A DNA stretch of 64,000 bases, from NCBI GenBank assembly GCA_016271365.2, contig CM057451.1, positions 365,263,501 through 365,327,500 on the forward strand, in the 5' to 3' direction. The notes beneath the pieces were generated by a model. That model was not told the DNA's origin. It made no database searches and was given only the letters and a program-made list of their open reading frames with translations. Of this stretch, positions 53,974 through 63,155 are shown piece by piece (position 1 is the first letter of the stretch; each line of letters starts with the position of its first letter). Source of the stretch: Neoceratodus forsteri (Eukaryota; Chordata; Ceratodontiformes; Ceratodontidae). Made by a program: the position numbers and the translations under genes.

Positions 53974-54380
53974 AAGTCCAGAACTTGAACTGGTTCTGCT
54001 TGTGACTTTTGAACATTTATAAGGAAGCCCAGGTACTCCAAGGTGCCTTGTGTCAGAAGGAGGGAGGACTTGACATCCTGTTATGATTTTCCTGTGACTA
54101 GTCATTCGTCCAGATAGGGGAAAACTACCACCCCTTGCCTCCTCAATTGTGCTGCCACTATAGCTAGGCACTTTGTGAACACTCTTGGTACTAAGAATAG
54201 ACCAAAGGGAAGGGCTGTGAACTGGCAGTGGCAATTCCCTACCCTGAATCTAAGGTACTTTCTGTGGCTACGCCTGACAAATATGTGAAAGTAGGCGTCT
54301 TGCAGATCCAGATCTCCGGCACAAGGGGAGGATATGGACGGGGTACAAGTGAAAGTCATCTACAAAATGACAGCCAAAGG
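53974..54380 (-). pseudogene. DIRS-2 reverse transcriptase part with YLDE motif
   Basis: The 54359-54102 frame has ISSPCAGDLDLQDAYFHIFV (motif A), RKYLRFRVGNCHCQFTALPFGLFLVPRVFTKC (motif B region) and VVFPYLDE followed at once by TGA (54102-54104). As in DIRS-1, the second Asp of YLDD is Glu and the following Trp codon has become a stop, but a different one (TGA here, TAG there). Then LVTG and NVQKSQAEPVQVLDLI, up to the insertion at 53973. Confidence 0.82.
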
Positions 54381-54384
54381 TTAA

Positions 54385-55020
54385 GTGCTGCTGATGGGAG
54401 ACTTCAGTTTGCCTGATGTGGATTGGCGCACCCAGGCTGCAGCCACAGCCAGGAGCAGAGGTGTCCTGGATGCCCTGCAGGGAGTGTGCCTCAAGCAGCT
54501 TGTGGCAGAACCCACCAGAGAAGGAGCAGTACTGGACCTGGTACTCACCAATGGGAACAGACTCACCAGTGTAATGGTGGGTAGCCACCCGGGATCCAAT
54601 GATCGTCATACGGCGTGGTTCAATGTGAGAACAGTGGAGGAGTCAAACCACAGGAAAGTAAGGGTCCTGGATTTCAGACGGGCTGATTTTGCAAAAATTA
54701 GAGAATGTCTCAAGGAAGCCATGGAAGGGGAAGAAGAAGGGGGGAATGTAGAGAAACACTGGGCTAACCTTAAGGGAGCCATAGCAGAGGCAACAAGCTC
54801 CGTTTTAGGCAACCAAGCAAAACAAAGAGAAAGAAGAACCACTATGGTTCTCAAAGGATGTGGTCAGGAAGGTAAGAGAGAAAAGGCTAACTTTCTGGAG
54901 GTACAAGGAAACACAGAGTGGGGAAGACAGGGAACTGTTATCTGGAAAAGCAGAGGGAGGCAGGGAAAGCAACATGAGTGCAAAAGTGCAGACAGAGGTA
55001 AAAATAGCCCTGGAAATTAA
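54385..55020 (+). pseudogene. CR1-E endonuclease C-terminal part and linker
   Basis: A 211-codon frame: LLMGDFSLPDVDWRTQAAAT (catalytic Asp of the GDxN-type box), GVCLKQLVAEPTREGAVLDLVLTNG, VMVGSHPGSNDRHTAW (SDH changed to NDR, so dead), VRVLDFRRADFAKIRECLKEAM, HWANLKGAIAEAT and the basic linker, after which the frame drifts (VLKGCGQEGK). The CR1-typical next block (FFRYISERKKT) is near 55035-55070 in another frame. Confidence 0.85.
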
Positions 55021-55113
55021 GAAAGGAGACAAGACATTTTTCAGATACATTAGCGAAAGAAAGAAGACTAGGAGTGGGAATGGGGACTGTGAGGTTAAAA
55101 AGGCAGGGGGGTG

Positions 55114-55749
55114 CCGGCCCAGTGGTGCTGAGGGTTGAGGCGCTGGACTCCACACCTCATGCCATGCTGGCGACCCGGGTTCAGGAACGAGCCAAGGCAG
55201 CTGGGGGTCAGCAGGGGAGAGAGAGAGGATCGGGCATCCAGAGGACTGCTCTCCTCTCTCGGGGACGGATCCAGGGACAGCCTGGCATCACAGCGGCCTC
55301 CAGTGGAGACCGGAGGCACTGCAATGCTTAGGGCTAGCACGCAGGGGGAGGACATCGGGCGGCTGCCTTCCGGACATGGGTGGGAGCATCCACGTCATGG
55401 GCTGGGCAGCACTGCATGTCCCATGTCTGGGGCGTAAACAAAGAAATATCCTGGCTTCCCGAGGAGGTGATGAGGGCCTCAGGGACCTCCCTCACATCCC
55501 CATTTCCGGGCAGACCAATCGGGGATCCATGGCCGACTTCCTGAGAGGAATGGATCCTCTAATTCCAGAAAGATGCCACCAAGAGAGGGTGGGCCCTGCC
55601 CCGGGGGGGGTGATCTGGGGTGCTGGGAAGTCCCTCGAGGGAAGGGAGAACCAGAGTGGTCTGTCACGGAGGGAAGTAGCATGGCTAGCATTGAGAAGGC
55701 ACCTCTGAGAGATGCCTCAGTGAGTTGGTGAATAAACAAAGTTTGGGGA
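55114..55749 (+). mobile_element. SINE-640 copy d in CR1-E
   Basis: 636 bp, plus strand. Head GCCGGCCCAGTGGTGCTGAGG, GGTTGAGGCGCTGGACTCC, box-B-like GACCCGGGTTCAGGAACGAG (about 55174-55193). Tail ATAAACAAAGTTTGGGGAAA. The flanks AAAAAGGCAGGGGGGTGC (about 55097-55113) and AAAAAGGGAGGGGTGC (about 55751-55766) look like a target duplication with two differences. Open frames inside (for example 55135-55437) are not conserved in copies b and c. Confidence 0.8.
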
Positions 55750-55769
55750 AAAAAAGGGAGGGGTGCGGA

Positions 55770-57108
55770 GGGGGGCCTAGAAAAAACAACAATCCTGAAC
55801 AAATGTTTTTGTTCAGCATTCACAGAAGAAGGGAAAGGAGAAGGACCACTACTGGGCAACAGAAGAACCAATGGGAGAGAGGTGGACACCAGCCTGTTTA
55901 TGGAGGAAAGAGTCCTAAAGGAATTCGAGAATCTGAAAGGGGACAAGACTATGGGGCCAGATGGGATACATCCCTGAATAGTAAAAGAACTTAGAGAGGT
56001 GCTGACAGCACCACTAACAGCCCTATTCAACAAACTGATAGACATAGGGGTGGTTCCAGGCAGCTGGAGGAGGGCAAATGTAGTCCCTCTCCACAAAAGT
56101 GTGAACATGAAGGAGACTGGTAACTACAGGCCAGTCAGCCTGACCTCGGTGGTGGGGAAATTAATGAAGTCACTGCTAAAGGAAAAGATTGTGATATTTC
56201 TTGAATCCAGTGGAGCACGGTATCTGAGGCAGCATGGATTCACAGCAGGAAGGTCTTGTCAAAAAAATCTGATAGATTTCTTTGACTGGGTGACCAGAGA
56301 AGTAGTTCGGGGAGGGGCAGTGGATGTGGCCTACCTAGAATTCAGCAAGGCCTTCAGCACCGTCCCACATAGGTTGGTAAATAAGTTGGGCAGCCTGGGA
56401 GTAGGCCCCAATGTGATAAACTGGGTCAGAAACTGGTTGAGTGACAGGACATAGGGTGGTGGTAAATGGTGGTCAATCTGAGGAGAAGGAGGTGACCAGT
56501 GGGGTGCCACAGGGATCTGTGCTGGGGCCAGACTCATTAATGTCTTCATAAGCGATATTGTGGAGGGGTTGGAGAGGAAGGTATGCCTCTTTGCAGATGA
56601 CACTAAGATCTGCAACAGGGTTGACTCTCGGCGAGGGGGGGGGGAGATGGGAAAGGACCTAAACATGCTTGAGGAGTGGTAGAGAGTGTGGCAGCTAACA
56701 GTCAATGTACCGAAGTGCAAAATCATGCATTTGGGGCACAGAAATCCAAGGGAGGAGTACAAGATGGGGGGAGAGGTACTGATGGCCACCAATCAAGAAA
56801 GAGACCTGGGGGTAATCATATCTGATGACCTAAAGGTAACTAAACAATGTGAGGGGGCAGTGGGATGCTAGGGTGCATAGGGAGAGGTATCACAAGCAGA
56901 AAAAAGGAGATGGTTATGCCACTGTATGGATCATTAGTGAGACCTCATGCAGACAAAACAGAGGCAGTCCAGGGAAAGGCAACAAAAATGGTGCAAGGAC
57001 TGGATCAAAAGTCATATGAGGAAAGACTAGAGCACCTCAGTATGTATTCCCTGGAGGAGAGGAGAGGAGAGGAGAGGAGAGGAGAGAGGAGAGAGGCGAG
57101 AGGGAAGA
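55770..57108 (+). pseudogene. CR1-E reverse transcriptase and thumb (broken)
   Basis: NNPEQMFLFSIHRR-like start (FCSAFTEE in another frame), VLKEFENLKGDKTMGPDGIHP, then the 55999-56454 frame with [73 protein letters not shown] and YLEFSKAFSTVPH (motif A Asp replaced by Ser). A frameshift at 56453 precedes VPQGSVLG-like and [13 protein letters not shown] (FADD intact). Then [59 protein letters not shown] and a short in-frame deletion (RPHA..DKTEAVQ). It ends in a GGAGA repeat. Confidence 0.88.
57055..57098 (+). repeat. (GGAGA)n microsatellite inside CR1-E
   Basis: Expanded GGAGAGGAGA repeat at the position that normally codes for LEERRERGDMIE in CR1 ORF2. It lies just before the L2 insertion. 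Confidence 0.8.
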
Positions 57109-58204
57109 TATGATAATAATAATAATAATAATCTTTATTTGTAGAGCGCAATTCACTCATATCAAAGCGCTATAATGATAATTAAACATCTAAAATACAT
57201 TAAGACCATAAATAATTAAAATTCAGTTAATAGATAGAATTAAATCCATATCAGCTTGAGGAGAATGCAAGATTAAATAAATAAGTCTTCAATGCAGCTT
57301 TGAATCTCTCCACAGCCAAGCACTCCCAAACCCAACGAGGTAGAGAATTCCACAGGGTAGGGGCTACAAAAGAAAATGCTCAGGCCTTGGATGTCTTCAA
57401 CTAAACCCTGGGAATCTCTAGCAATCCCTCTTTGGCAGAGCGAAGCAGTCGGCAGCAACAGTACGGGCAAAGAAGCTCTTGCAGATAGTACGGTCCCAGT
57501 CCATGTGGGGCTTTATAGGTCAGCAAGTTGACCTTGAAGGTGATCCGCCATTGAACTGGCAGCCTATGCAGCTTATGCAGCACAGGTGTAATATGTCTAG
57601 ATTAAGATAGCCCAGTTAGTAACCTGGCTGCTGCATTCTGCATTAGCTGCAAATGGTGTCTGTCAGCCTCCGGAAGCCCTAGGTACAGGGCATTACAGTA
57701 ATCCAGACGGGAGGTCACAAAGGTATGGACCAGTGTAAGACGATCGTTGGGTGGAATCAGGTGTTTAGTCCAGGTGATATTCCTCAGATGGTAGAATGAG
57801 GTCTTGATGACGGATGACATCTGAGCTTTTAGGGTCAATCCCTCGTCAAAAATAACACACAGACTCCATAGACATTCAGAGATCCTCAGCTGGCAGCCTC
57901 CAAGCACAAGACCAGATGCCTGTCCTGCCAAGGACCAACTACTCAATGACCTGGGTCCAGAACCAAAACCTCAGTCTTGTCAGAATTCAGCTTCAACCAG
58001 CTGGCACTCATCCAGTCCTGGATCTTGGATAGGCAGTTGTTAAATACCAAGACCGCTGTGCCCTGTTCGGGTACAAAGGACATGTACAGCTGAGTATCAT
58101 CTGCATAGCAGTGAAAACTCAGACCATGCTGCCTTACAATGTCCCCCAGCAGCAACATGTACACCACAAACAACATGGGTGACAGCACAGAGCCCTGCGG
58201 GACC
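57109..58204 (-). mobile_element. L2-type LINE 3' region inserted in CR1-E
   Basis: Minus-strand L2-clade fragment, 5'-truncated at about 58204. Its 3' end at about 57112 is a TAA/ATT repeat after ATAAAGATTATT, the usual L2-type tail. The motifs ([41 protein letters not shown]) separate it from CR1. CR1-E codons on the two sides (...GKI and MIETFKYL) fit together, with ATGATA repeated at the joints (57108-57113 and about 58220). Confidence 0.85.
57112..57131 (+). repeat. (AAT)n tail of the L2 element
   Basis: ATAATAATAATAATAATAAT at the 3' end of the minus-strand L2, an L2-type simple-repeat tail. Confidence 0.85.
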
Positions 58205-58233
58205 CCACATGGCGGGGAGAATGATAGAGACAT
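57602..58233 (-). pseudogene. L2 reverse transcriptase C-terminal half
   Basis: The 58233-57943 frame has [45 protein letters not shown] (catalytic YADD intact), [26 protein letters not shown]. After a frameshift at about 57945 the 57946-57602 frame continues with LGVIFDEGLTLKAQMSSVIKTSFYHLRNI, LTLVHTFVTSRLDYCNALYLGLPE and LQLMQNAAARLLTGLS. The last part (MLHKLHRLPVQWRITFKVNLLTYKA, 57583 down) is in another frame. These are the standard L2/CR1-superfamily thumb and connection motifs. Confidence 0.88.
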
Positions 58234-58598
58234 TCAAGTACCTCAGGGGTATAAACAAGGTACAGGAGAGTAGCATATTTCAAAAAAGCAGGTGTACAAA
58301 AACAAGGGAGCATGATATGAGGCTAGAGGGGGATAGGCTCAGGGGCAACGTGAGGAAGTACTTTTTCACAGAAAGAGTAGTGGATGCTTGGAACAGCCTC
58401 CCTGTGGAGGTGGTGGGGGCAAAAACAGAGTGGAATTCAAGAATGCATGGGACAGACATAAGCGTACTCTTGCAATAGGGAAGAGAGGATAAGCCGCAGA
58501 TCAACTAGGGTCTGCAGTATTGCATTAGATAGGGAAAAGGGGCAGACTAGGTGGACCACATGGTCCTTATCTTCCATCACCTTCTATGTTTCTATGAC
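58205..58598 (+). pseudogene. CR1-E C-terminus and 3' UTR
   Basis: [64 protein letters not shown], then the CR1 3' end: GCAGACTAGGTGGACC, GGTCCTTATCTTCCATC and TTCTATGTTTCTATG (58580-58597). It completes CR1-E beyond the L2 insertion. Confidence 0.9.
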
Positions 58599-58687
58599 CC
58601 CAGCCAATCTCCTTTTTGCAGTGATGGAAACACTGTTCCCATGTTACCATCTTGAATTTCTTCTTTAAGTGTTTGTTCCGGTATCTC

Positions 58688-59290
58688 AGGTTTAAAAGAA
58701 AAAATTACTCACCTTAGTAATCTTGTTTCTTTTAAGGAATTCTTCAATATTCATAACTCTTGCAGTCAGCCTGTAGAGTTGGACTGCCCAGAGAATGGAA
58801 CATATGTAAATGATGGAACACTTCATTGGCTCGTGCCAACATTCAAATGCTGCCCCTACCAACTGCTGCATTCTAAGCACTTCAGATTCATTGGAGCCTG
58901 CAGGAAAGGCCTCCTCTAATACAAACTATCAAAGTTGCACTAATAACCTTAAAGTATGTATAATATAATATAATAATAAAAACTAACAATAAAAACAATA
59001 ACAAACCCCTCTTAGAGGAAACCCACTCCCATGCTATCAGATAAGACCTGAGGAAGGGAGAAAAACTATACCCAACGGGGTTCAAAAATATGTCATCAGA
59101 GGGATGAAATATCCCCTTTAAATAGATATCCAGCATGAGATGCAGAGGCCACTGGTTCTGGAAGGGGAGGCAGGTTTGGAGAGTTATGAATATTGAAGAA
59201 TACCTTGGAAGAAACAAGATTACTAAGGTCAGTAATTTTTTCTTCTAACCCCAGAAATTCTTCAATATTCCTAACTCTTGCAGACTACTA
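58688..59290. repeat. DIRS-3 left terminal repeat and internal complementary region
   Basis: AATTACTCACCTTAGTAATC and AATTCTTCAATATTCATAAC (58705-58755) are mirrored at 59190-59243 (GTTATGAATATTGAAGAAT, GATTACTAAGGTCAGTAAT). A second, direct copy of AATTCTTCAATATTCCTAAC with CTCTTGCAG follows at 59258-59283; that second half would pair with the unseen right end. The layout equals that of DIRS-1. Confidence 0.8.
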
Positions 59291-60580
59291 AGCAGTACCT
59301 TTGGAGGTGGGCACATAACCTATTTTGGGAATAGACTCTGCAGAACTGCTGTGCCAAATCTGGCATTACTTCTGGACTGGGTGTTCAGGCAGCAGTGTTT
59401 TGTGAAAGTGTGTACTGTTCTCCATGTAGCTGCTTTGCAGATTTCCAGCAGTGGGATGTCCCTTGCAACTGCTATTGTGGCAGCTGTGCCCCTTGTGGAG
59501 TGATCACTGAGGCCTACTGGGGGCTCCTTATTTACTTTTGAGTAACAGAACCGAATGCATTGAGCTATCCAGCATGAAATAGTTCTTTGAGATGCTCATT
59601 TTCCTTTTTCCACATCCCCATACATTAGGAACAGTTGCTGTCTGTCCTATCTATGATCTTTGGTATGAGTCATGTAGTAGTTCAAAGGTCTCTTGACATC
59701 CAGACTGTGCAACCTGCATTCACCTGAGCTTGTATGCTCAGTAAAAAAAGACTGGTAAAGTGATGGACTGATTCAAATGAAAATCAGAAACCACTTTAGG
59801 AAGGAACGTCCCGTTAGTCCTAAGCACCACTTTATCTCTGTGGAAGGAGATGTAGTTCTGTTCTATGCACAAGGCCTGAAGTTCACTAATCCTTCTGGGC
59901 CATGTAATGGCCACCAGAAACACTGTTTTTGAGGTCACATATTTCAAGTGAGCTGTGACCATAGGCTCAAATGGAGGCTCCATGAGCTTGGCAATACATA
60001 CATTAAGATCCCAAGCTGGCATCGGTTCCCTGTGGGGGGAATGCAGGTGAGCTAGACCCTTGAAAAACCTCTTGAAAATGGGTTGGAAGATATGGAAACA
60101 CCCTTACCAGCTGAAATATAAGCTGAAACTGAAGCCAAATGTACCTTCAGGGTGGTGGGCTGCAAACCCACCATATGCAAATGGGTAGGATTGTCCAGCA
60201 AGGCTAGTACTCCAGCCTGTGTTGGGACTACATCCTTAGTTGAATACCATACAGAGAACCTTTTCCACTTGGAAGCACAAGTCTTCTTAGTAGTAGACTT
60301 CCTAGATCCTCTCAAGACATTCAGAACACTCTCAGAGAGTTTCAAGCCTGCATACTCTAAGTCCTCAAGAGTCATGCCTTGAGCTTGAGTGGCCTGAGGT
60401 TTGGGTACAGTATCCTCCTCTGAGAGGAGGTCAATAGGTTGTGCCTCCTTGGCAGGTGTATTGGAGTAGCCATAGACATGGAGAGCAGCAGAGAATACTA
60501 TGGTTGCCTGGCCCAGTCTGGCACTATCAAAATCATTGATGTTGGTTGGGACCTGAGCTTGATCAGGACCCTGAACAACA
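59290..60580 (-). pseudogene. DIRS-3 tyrosine recombinase, catalytic Tyr replaced
   Basis: The N-terminal part (60735-60052 frame, its second half) has SRKSTTKKTCASKWKRFSVWYSTKD, LQPTTLKVHLASVSAYIS and a final FSRGFSRV. The core (60022-59738) has LKYVTSKTVFLVAITWPRRISELQAL with the first Arg, KVVLRTNGTFLPKVVSDFHLNQS, then a stop. Further down in other frames: DVKRPLNYYMTHTKDHR-like, HSTRGTAATIAVA (HxxR intact, about 59485) and HTFTKHCCLNTQS, where the nucleophile Tyr is Cys (about 59400). Confidence 0.82.
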
Positions 60581-60587
60581 AGCAGAA

Positions 60588-61250
60588 TTAAGGGAATGCG
60601 TACAGCTTTTTCCCTGACCAGTCCAATACCAGAGCATCCAGAGGAACTGTGCCCCTTGCTGGTGGTATGCAACAAAACTGTGGCAGCTGGTGGTTGTCGT
60701 GAGATGCAGAGAGATCTATCTCTGAGGTGCCCCATCTCCTGAATACCACCTCTAGAACCAGCCTGTTAATAGACCATTTGTGATGATCCTGGTTGATTCG
60801 ACTCAGGGCATCTGCCAGGGCATTGTCCTTGCTTGGCAGATGAATGGCTACCAGTGAGGCCTGAAGTGAGTGGGCCAGGCTCCACACCTTCATTGTCTCT
60901 GTGCACAAAGGGCTGGACCTTGTTTCTCCCTGCTTGTTTATGTAGTACATAGTGGTGGTATTGTCTGTCCTGACTTGTAGCACCTTGCCCGGAATCATGG
61001 ATGCAAAGGCATGCGGGGCCAGAAACACTGCTCTGAGTTCCAGCAGAATTATGTGCTGGAGTGATTCTGCACTTGACCAAGTGCTGTGTATGGTGTGAGC
61101 CACCAGATGAGCTCCCAAACCTAGGAAGGAGGCATCTGTTGTGAGGATTATTGATGGAGGCTCTTGCTGGAAAGGGACTCCCTCCCTGAGATTTCCTCTT
61201 ACCTGTCACCATTGAAGGGCTTGCAGCTATGTCTTTGTTACTGAAACTGG
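60588..61250 (-). pseudogene. DIRS-3 RNase H domain
   Basis: The 61118-60588 frame is open for 176 codons: LVAHTIHSTWSSAESLQHIILLELRAVFLA, KVLQVRTDNTTTMYYINKQGETRSSPLC, ETMKVWSLAHSLQASLVAIHLPSKDNALADALSR (TDN and LADALSR motifs intact), then HHKWSINRLVLEVVFRRWGTSEIDLSAS. It is the best-preserved RNase H in the window. It overlaps by frame with the recombinase linker (60735 downward). Confidence 0.88.
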
Positions 61251-61289
61251 TTTTGCCAGTGAATCTCTTCCTTGGCACCAACGTGCCTG

Positions 61290-61570
61290 GAGATGGAACT
61301 GTATGTCCCTCATTTAGAACCTGGCTCCTAAGACTCTGCCTGTTGCTGCAGCCATATGGCCCAGGAGTTGCAAGAATTGCCTTGCTGGCTTTGATTTGTT
61401 AAGCTTGAAAAACCCAGCAATCTGAAGGATGTTGCTTATCCTGTCTTGGGGCAGGTAAGCTCTTCCCTCCAGTGTGTCCAGTTCTGCTCCTATGAAGTGC
61501 AGCACCTCCACTGGCTGTAGGATGGATTTCTTGGGGTTTACAAACAAATAGATTAGTTGACATATTGGTC
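61290..61570 (-). pseudogene. DIRS-3 RT end (connection)
   Basis: LFVNPKKSILQPVEVLHFIGAELDTLEGRAYLPQDRISNILQIAGFFKLNKSKPARQFLQLLGHMAAATGRV. The YLDD region lies upstream of the break and is missing, so DIRS-3 cannot be used to test the YLDE change seen in DIRS-1 and DIRS-2. Confidence 0.85.
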
Positions 61571-62639
61571 CAAAAACAGATCCAGAAGCAAATGCTTTGA
61601 TACCTTTTATTGGACCAACATATATGTTACAAAAAGAAAACACTGTCTAAGCTTTCAGACCAACCAAACCCTTCCACGGAGACTTATGACAATTGCTCAG
61701 AGAGTCACATTCTATTAACACCCAGATCATACAGGAAAAAAAAGCAGAAACAATTCTCATTGGTTTAATGTTCCTATTTAAAAAAAATCACAGATTTAAA
61801 TGGAATGAATAGTATCCCATTAGCTTGCTACTACTGAGAATTTTTTCAAGGTCAAATGACATCCAAATTAGAAAAGCTGAACACTCAAGCAGACAAAGAC
61901 GCTAACTGAAATTATTAATGAATGAGTGTGTTATGAGAATACATTCAAAATTAAAAGCAAGGCCTTTAGATTTAATACTACAAATGTCCAAGTTAAAACT
62001 TGATAGTATTTTATGATAAAAAACTGTACAACAGAAATGTATGTATGGAAATAAGAGGGGAAATAAGAAAAAACGTACCTTGTACGAACAACCATTTAAA
62101 ACATTCATATAGAATTAAATCTATCTGGAGATATTTTCTAAACTATACTTTCAACCAGTTAACACACTCCATAAACATTAAAACCTACAGTGCTGTAACA
62201 ATATTTTTTACAATATATCAATTGTCAGTATTATTGGCAAAATAAAAAAAAATAAATCTCTCAAGGACCACCTAAAAGATAAGTTTATGCATCTTAAAAT
62301 GTTCAAAGTGCAATAATGAGTCAGTATATAGCCAATTAACTATATGAACAGAAACAGTCTTAAGAATCTGTATAAAACCCCAATAGAAGTACCCCCCCAG
62401 AAAGATAACTAGAAAAGAAGTGTATATTCACTATGTATGTGAGCCAAGAATCCTAACACCCTGTAGAATAATTATGACATGTGCCTGAATAAGCCTACCT
62501 AAAAATGTAAGCAGAACCCCAACCCCTCCCCCCACATACAGCCCCCCCAAAAATCTGTATAAAACCCCAATAGAAGTATATTGAGAAGTAAAATAAACTT
62601 AATCTCAAAAGTCCGTCTGTTGTATATTTTTCAAATGTC

Positions 62640-62905
62640 CTTTTAAGACCAAAGTAAAATAAGCTTAATCTCAAAAGTTGGTCTCTGTTGTGTATTTTTT
62701 AAATGTCCTTTTAAGACCATATGTCTGGTCTTAATAGGACATTTAAAAAATATGCAACAGAGATGGACTTTTGAGATTAAGCTTATTTTACTTCTCAATA
62801 TGGTAGCAGATTACATGAATATTGATTTGAAGTAAAAGTCTGTGTAAGTTTAAGTGGGATAATGTGACATGATTCCACATAAACTTACACAGACTTTTAC
62901 TTCAT
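62640..62905. repeat. Nested hairpins at the palindrome centre
   Basis: One hairpin pairs AGTAAAATAAGCTTAATCTC (about 62650) with GAGATTAAGCTTATTTTACT (about 62775). A second pairs GAAGTAAAAGTCTGTGTAAG (62830) with CTTACACAGACTTTTACTTC (62885). A third related block, AAAATAAACTTAATCTCAAA, is at 62589. So the centre consists of repeated short inverted modules. Confidence 0.8.
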
Positions 62906-63000
62906 AGGATGGACATTTAACAGGACATGCGTTGTTGTTTGTTTGTGTGTTTTTATTTTCAAAGAGGCCTTTTTAACTGGTTATCAACATGTTGGTTTCT

Positions 63001-63155
63001 CACCAAATATATGTGTGTGTGTTGGGGGGGGTTGTCTTGGGTGAGTGTGTATGAGGGAGGAGTTTAGTGTGTGTGTGGAGTAATTTTGTGTGTGTTTTGG
63101 GGGTTGGATGATGGGGTGTTTTGGGGGCTGTGTGTGGGGCGAGGGGTTGGGGTTG
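63001..63155 (+). repeat. GT-rich, G-tract-rich sequence in the palindrome
   Basis: Alternating TGTG runs and at least six G-tracts of four or more (for example 63103-63155, containing GGGGGTT, GGGGTGTTTTGGGGG, GGGGCGAGGGG and GGGG). G-quadruplex formation is possible. The left arm has a shorter C-rich counterpart at about 62518-62555. Confidence 0.65.

Larger units (their letters stand above)
50688..54380 (-). mobile_element. DIRS-2: degraded DIRS element
   Basis: Minus-strand DIRS with recombinase (left), RNase H and RT (right) but no gag. It is truncated at the right, where CR1-E begins (54381). At its left edge, ATTACTATGGTGAGTCATTT and ACCCAGGAATCCCTTACTT match the internal complementary region of DIRS-3, but the outer terminal repeat is absent. 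It is interrupted by an unclassified ~1-kb segment (51670-52700) and by a poly(A)-tailed insertion (53612-53973). Confidence 0.85.
54381..57108 (+). mobile_element. CR1-E: CR1 LINE, main part
   Basis: Plus-strand CR1 starting inside the endonuclease and running through RT to the C-terminal region. It is split by SINE-640 copy d (55114-55749) and by an L2 element (57109-58204), with its 3' end at 58205-58598. It lies directly against the truncated right edge of DIRS-2. Confidence 0.9.
58688..61570 (-). mobile_element. DIRS-3: DIRS element, left part, truncated by a palindrome
   Basis: Minus-strand DIRS of the same subfamily as DIRS-2. The left end (58688-58765) and the internal complementary region (59185-59290) are both present; recombinase, RNase H and the end of RT follow to about 61570, where a long palindromic sequence begins. 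gag and most of RT are not in the window. Confidence 0.88.
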
